Positions 59,658 through 64,000 of a stretch of DNA of 64,000 bases are shown piece by piece. The translations under genes and the position numbers were made by a program. Source of the stretch: Akanthomyces muscarius (Eukaryota; Ascomycota; Sordariomycetes; Hypocreales; Cordycipitaceae); assembly GCF_028009165.1 (NCBI RefSeq), contig NC_079242.1, positions 3,472,001-3,536,000 of the forward strand, in the 5' to 3' direction. Numbering within the stretch: the stretch's first letter is position 1; each line of letters starts with the position of its first letter. The notes beneath the pieces are model-generated. The model saw only the letters and a list, made by a program, of their open reading frames with translations. It was not told the origin of the DNA and did not search any database.

Positions 59658-62002
59658 ATGTCTATGAATCGGCTCAACACAGACACACCTATGCGGCGGC
59701 GCGAGGGCTCGCTGCTGTCGCCCGTTGCTTACGATGACGACGCCGCGTCCCTCCACTCGCGTAGTGACCAGGACTCGGACAGCGACGACGATCAGCTGCA
59801 GCAGGCGGCGCGCAACAGCCGCGAGCTGCGCGCCCACGACCGGATCGTCCTGGTGGAGGAGGAGGACATTGATCGCCTCGTCACCGACACCCGCAAGAAG
59901 CAGGAGCGTGAGCGCCGCGGGTCCGGCCTCGCTGTGCCTAACCCTCTCAACCTCTTCCGCCGTCCTAGCCTGTCCGGCATGTCTCTATCCTCGGCGGCCA
60001 GCTCCACCGAGGACCTGCACGCAGAGAAACGCAAACACCGGCGCTCGAGGCGCCAGCGTAAGAGAGCGGCGCTGATGGAGCGTGCGGAGCACGGAGAGGA
60101 CGGCGAGCTCATGTACGAGATGGAGGAGGGGGGTATGAAGGACGGCAGCACCACCGGCGATAGCAGCGACCGAGACGACAGCGACGAGATGGATAGGCGA
60201 CATCTAGGGATGATGGCGCAGGAGAATGTACAGAGGCGACGCAGCTGGAGGCGCTGGCTTCTTATCCATGCGCTGATTGCGATTGGATTTACCATTCTTG
60301 TGCTTGTCGCTTGGAAGTTATCCAAGGCAAAGAAGCACAACGGTGCCATTGTCAAAGATCGCTTTGTTAGCAATGGCACGGCGTTGTTCGGACCGACGAC
60401 CCTGGTCATTAGCTTGGATGGGTTCCGCGCTGACTTTTTGAGCCGCGGGCTGACGCCACGCTTGAATGCCTTTGTCAAGGAAGGAATCTCGCCGAAATAC
60501 ATGCTTCCGTCATTTCCATCGGTGACGTTTCCGAACCACTACACGCTGGCAACCGGACTCTACCCCGAAGCACATGGCGTCGTCGGCAACACGTTCTGGG
60601 ACCCAGAGCTCAAGGCCGAATTCTTTTACACCGATCCCGAACGCAGCCTGGATCCCAAGTGGTGGGGAGGTGAGCCATTTTGGGCCACAGCAGAGAAACA
60701 GGGAGTAAGAAGTGCTGTTCACATGTGGCCCGGAAGCGAAGCTCACATTCTCGATATTGAGCCCAGCGTACTGGACAAGTACAACGGCAACGAGAAACTT
60801 GACAACAAGGTGACAAGAATCATGGAATTCTTAGACATGCCCGGCAAGGAAGACGAATCTGCCGATCCCGAATACTGGCGTCCGCAGCTCATTGCTGCCT
60901 ACGTTCCCGATGTTGATGCAGACGGACACAAGTACGGCCCTAACAGCACCGAAATTCGCACCACGATCCAAGCCGTGGATACGATGATGGACAATATATT
61001 CCAGGGCTTAGAGACGCGCAACCTTACCCACATTGTCAATGTCGTGGTCGTTTCGGATCACGGCATGGCCACAACCGATAGGACGAGACTGCTGCAGCTC
61101 GAGGACCTGGTCGATACGGGCAAGATTGAACACACAGACGGCTGGCCGCTGATGGGATTACGACCAAAGAACCCCGAAGACACGCAATCACTGTACGATG
61201 GGCTAAAGGAAAAAGCGAAGTCGACCCCCGGCATCGAGGTGTACATGCGAGACGTAGATATGCCTGAGCGCTACCACTTTTCCAAGAATGAGCGCATTGC
61301 GCCACTTTGGATTGTGCCCAAAACAGGCTGGGCCATTGTCAAGAAGGACGAGTTTGATCTCGCAACGGTTGCGGATGACGAGGTGTATCACCCGCGTGGC
61401 CTGCACGGCTACGACCATGAGCATCCCTTGATGAGGGCTATCTTTATCGCCAGAGGACCAGCATTCCCGCACCCGGCGAACAGCGAAATGACACCATTCC
61501 GTGAGTCGATACACACGACGGCGAATCAATCATCGTAATACTAATGACATGATACCCAGAAAACACTGAGCTGTACAATCTGCTGTGCGACTCGGTTGGT
61601 CTCACACCTCAGCCAAACAATGGCACTTTAAGGCTGCCTTTGAAACCCATTGGCACACATACGGAAGAGATTGCAGAGGAACAAGACCCTATGCCGATGG
61701 AAAGTGACACTGAATCAGTGTTGTCATCCGCAAGTGTGCCGCCATCGAGCATGAGTAGCAGCATGACTGAGGCGTCACCTTCTCCGACTCCAGTGAGCGC
61801 GACCGAAGCGCCGGCGGCACCCGCGGCGACGGACGAACCCCAGCAACCTAAAACCGGTAGCGGGGACGATGGCGAAGAAGCCAACGATGAGCAAAACCCC
61901 AGTCTAGTAGGTTCGATTGTGGGCGCTGTGGGGGATGCCTGGGACTGGATCACAGGGCAGGCTGGCAAGGTCTGGAATGGCATTATCGGTGGTCCACAGT
62001 GA
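59658..62002 (+). CDS. Type II membrane nucleotide pyrophosphatase/phosphodiesterase (NPP family)
   Basis: Two exons, 59658-61500 and 61560-62002, encode 761 aa; the 59-nt intron (GTGAGT...CTAATGAC...CCCAG) is in phase 1. The ~200-residue acidic/basic N-terminus is cytosolic, followed by one membrane span (residues ~203-222, LIHALIAIGFTILVLVAW). The catalytic domain of the alkaline-phosphatase superfamily comes next. Metal and nucleophile motifs are TLVISLDGFRADFL, PSVTFPNHYTLATGLYPEAH with the nucleophilic Thr near residue 290, DVDADGHKYGP, VVVSDHGMA and HGYDHEHPLMRAIFIARGPA. Such enzymes cleave nucleotide pyrophosphate or phosphodiester bonds in the vacuole or at the cell surface. The C-terminus adds a Ser/Pro/Glu-rich, low-complexity tail ending in a short amphipathic segment. 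Confidence 0.93.
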
Positions 62003-62027
62003 GGATAAATCAATATGTGGCACACTG

Positions 62028-62066
<39 letters not shown>

Positions 62067-62859
62067 GAACATTTGTTTTGTACAAGATTGGAGTTTTGGG
62101 TATACATTTTCCAAGCAGCCTTGCGTTTGTGCGAGATAGCGGCTCAGCGGAACAGTCATTACAATACAGAGCGTTACAAGAGAGGATCTGAGCACGTGCC
62201 GCAGTCTGAGGGCAAGGTGAACAACAGGTGAGGACGGTCACACCAGTAGGTCAAGGTTGTGCAAGAGACCAGGCAACAAAAAAGAAACGGATGCCGGCAT
62301 AGTCTCTCGTTTGACGGCTGCCCTCGTGCGACGTCGAGCTGAAGCTTTGACAGAACAATGGTGAATGGCTGCCTGGCAGGTGCCCATCGTGCCATCCACC
62401 TAAGCACAGTGGTGGCAGACGCTAAGGTAGCACTATCTGTGGTACTTTCGGCGCCCCGTAGATCAGGCACAGGGGAGAGGCACAGCGGACCGTCTCCACT
62501 GAAATTTAATTGACATCGCCACGCTCCGACGCGTCCAACATCAGCCGTCCAGAGCGCCCGAGCAGCATCACGACGTTTGCAGTGAAGAAAATTTGACCCA
62601 GCGCTGAGCTCGACTTTACCAGGACCGCCCAACACTAATCTCCACATCTACGCATCACCGACATCTCGAACCGATCCTCTGAATCCTGCGTCTCGTAATT
62701 TCGGTCGCTTCTTCATCCGGGACCCTTCGAAACCTGCCCCTCCTGGGTTGGGCGCATCACAGCCTCTTTTTTCGGGCGTGCACTGCGCGTCACTGCGCCC
62801 CACGATAATTCTGCGTGTGCGGCGTTCATTGCCGTGCACGACATGCGGCGCGCTACAGC
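62003..62859. other. Intergenic, phosphodiesterase gene / 3'-most gene
   Basis: Contains the 36-T homopolymer and otherwise ordinary non-coding sequence. No gene is seen. Confidence 0.55.
62030..62065. repeat. Poly(T) tract, 36 bases
   Basis: An uninterrupted run of 36 T starts 28 bp after the phosphodiesterase stop codon. It could be an expanded homopolymer in the 3' UTR, the poly(A) of a minus-strand retroposed fragment, or an assembly artefact. The flanks show no target-site duplication that I can see. Confidence 0.8.
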
Positions 62860-64000
62860 ATGGCCAGCCCGAGGTCACAGGAAATGGATACGTTGAGAGA
62901 GGAGATTGGCTTCCAGCGGGCCATTCTGGACTCGCTTGCCAACGCACAGGATGCAGACTCCAAGAGGGTGCGCATCGGCGCCAGGCGGGAGATTCAGCTG
63001 CTCTTGGATAAGCTCCGAAAGCTTGAAGGTAGCAAGTATCTCTTGCCACCACATAATCTCTACTTGCTAACCGGCTTCACAAGGTCCGACAGCAAGCCCG
63101 TCTCGCTCCGCCCCAACACCAACAGGCTCCCAAAGTGGTACGTTGCCGGGACAAAGAACAGAAACCCGGCCTTTTACTTATACTGACAGCTAAACCCATG
63201 GCAGTTAAACGAGAGCGGAACCCAATCCCTTTAGGTCCGCCTACTACACCCGTCAATCTGCCCAACAGGAAGCGAGAATTTGCACACCGTGGAAGTCCTA
63301 CCAGCCCAGGCATACACCCCAAATCACAAAAAACCACACCAATGTCGGGTGCTAGCAACAGGGACCCGAGGAACTCGATGGATGATATTCTAGACTCGGA
63401 TAACCTGGAGGTTATTGACCTCACAGGGTGCGCAACCTCGCCCCCACCAGCCGAATAGAAACCGGCTAACATGGCTCAGGGACGACCTCGCGGATACGAC
63501 TGGCTACATTGCCGCTCAGATGCGACAGGAGAGTCTGGCTGCACAAAGACAGCGTGACCGCGGAATGGCTAGAAGCCTTCAACAGCAGCATGCACCGCGG
63601 CAGCCTCACCCTCTTCCCAACGAGACGCGGGACTCCCGAACTGATCCATTGCAGCGACTCATGATGAGTGCTCGGACGAGCGGGGCCCCTAGAGCTGGAT
63701 TCACTGATCAGGACTCGAGTGAATTCAAAGTTGAGTACCCATCTCACGAAAACAGGAACAAGGTTTCTGGTGCTGCCAGGGCACAGTTCGACCCCAACGC
63801 CTGGTCCAGTGCAGACCGCGACGCCCTTGTGCGTAGTATACGTATGGGCGAGCAGTATAGACTACATAGCCTCGCACAGCACCAGCAACGTAATGGACGA
63901 CGAGCTCAGTTTCCGGCAATGCCACCGCAGTATCCTAGCTTGCCTGGTGCCTTTCCGGGCTCCGAATACTTTAGCCCAGCCTCTCAGCTTGGCCCGCCTG
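62860..64000 (+). CDS. 5' part of an unrecognised gene with a SUMO-interacting motif
   Basis: Exons 62860-63028, 63084-63137, 63205-63427 and 63480 to the window end (still open) chain in phase through three short introns, giving over 320 residues. The N-terminus (EMDTLREEIGFQRAILDSLA, ending LLLDKLRKLEG) is a predicted coiled coil. It is followed by a disordered Pro/Ser-rich stretch and DNLEVIDLTGDD, a textbook SUMO-interacting motif with acidic flanks. The rest is Gln/Arg-rich and disordered (MRQESLAAQRQRDRG). Proteins with this layout include SNF2-family helicases and SUMO-targeted ubiquitin ligases of the Uls1 type. That is a guess, since no catalytic domain lies within the window. Confidence 0.7.

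Overview
The window is nuclear DNA from a filamentous ascomycete, most likely a sordariomycete and probably Hypocreales. This rests on many short GT-AG introns (about 50-220 nt) with CTRAC-like branch points, CT-rich promoters, a HET-domain protein, and the type of orthologues present. I did not identify the species. I see no tRNA, rRNA, CRISPR array, intact transposon or bacterial-type feature. Exon coordinates below were derived by hand from splice signals, reading-frame phase and family resemblance.

Layout. 1-11.0 kb: no recognisable gene; the last 2 kb look like the long CT-rich promoter/leader of a four-finger C2H2 transcription factor (11.0-12.5 kb). 12.5-15.9 kb: non-coding. 15.9-19.4 kb: urm1 (minus strand, three exons, easily missed) and elp2 (plus strand) diverge from a 282-bp shared promoter; both products act in tRNA wobble-uridine modification. 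19.8-20.2 kb: a small ssSPT-type subunit of serine palmitoyltransferase. 20.9-26.9 kb: a fast-evolving island with a HET-domain gene, a wrecked MFS transporter pseudogene, and a ThiD-like (HMP kinase) gene whose frame is intact but whose catalytic motifs are gone. 27.3-28.0 kb: a mitochondrial GGQ release-factor-like protein. 28.4-30.2 kb: actin (six coding exons, 375 aa, possible 3'-UTR intron).

30.2-32.7 kb is the actin/fes1 divergent region, followed by fes1 (Hsp70 exchange factor). 33.6-34.8 kb: mitochondrial ribosomal protein uL5m. 36.2-39.0 kb: a USP-type deubiquitinase ending in a CAAX box. 40.0-41.1 kb: tom40. 42.2-44.3 kb: a 6-phosphofructo-2-kinase whose bisphosphatase half has lost its catalytic histidine. 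44.3-52.3 kb: a second gene desert, ending in the CT-rich leader of a GSK-3 kinase gene (52.3-53.8 kb). 55.1-57.6 kb: nuclear cap-binding protein CBP80. 58.0 kb: a possible gene relic. 58.3-59.0 kb: a cupin protein. 59.7-62.0 kb: a type II membrane nucleotide pyrophosphatase/phosphodiesterase. 62.9 kb to the end: the 5' part of an unrecognised gene with a SUMO-interacting motif.

Most genes are unrelated housekeeping functions. The one clear functional pair is urm1-elp2. Both long deserts lie upstream of regulatory genes (the C2H2 factor and GSK-3).
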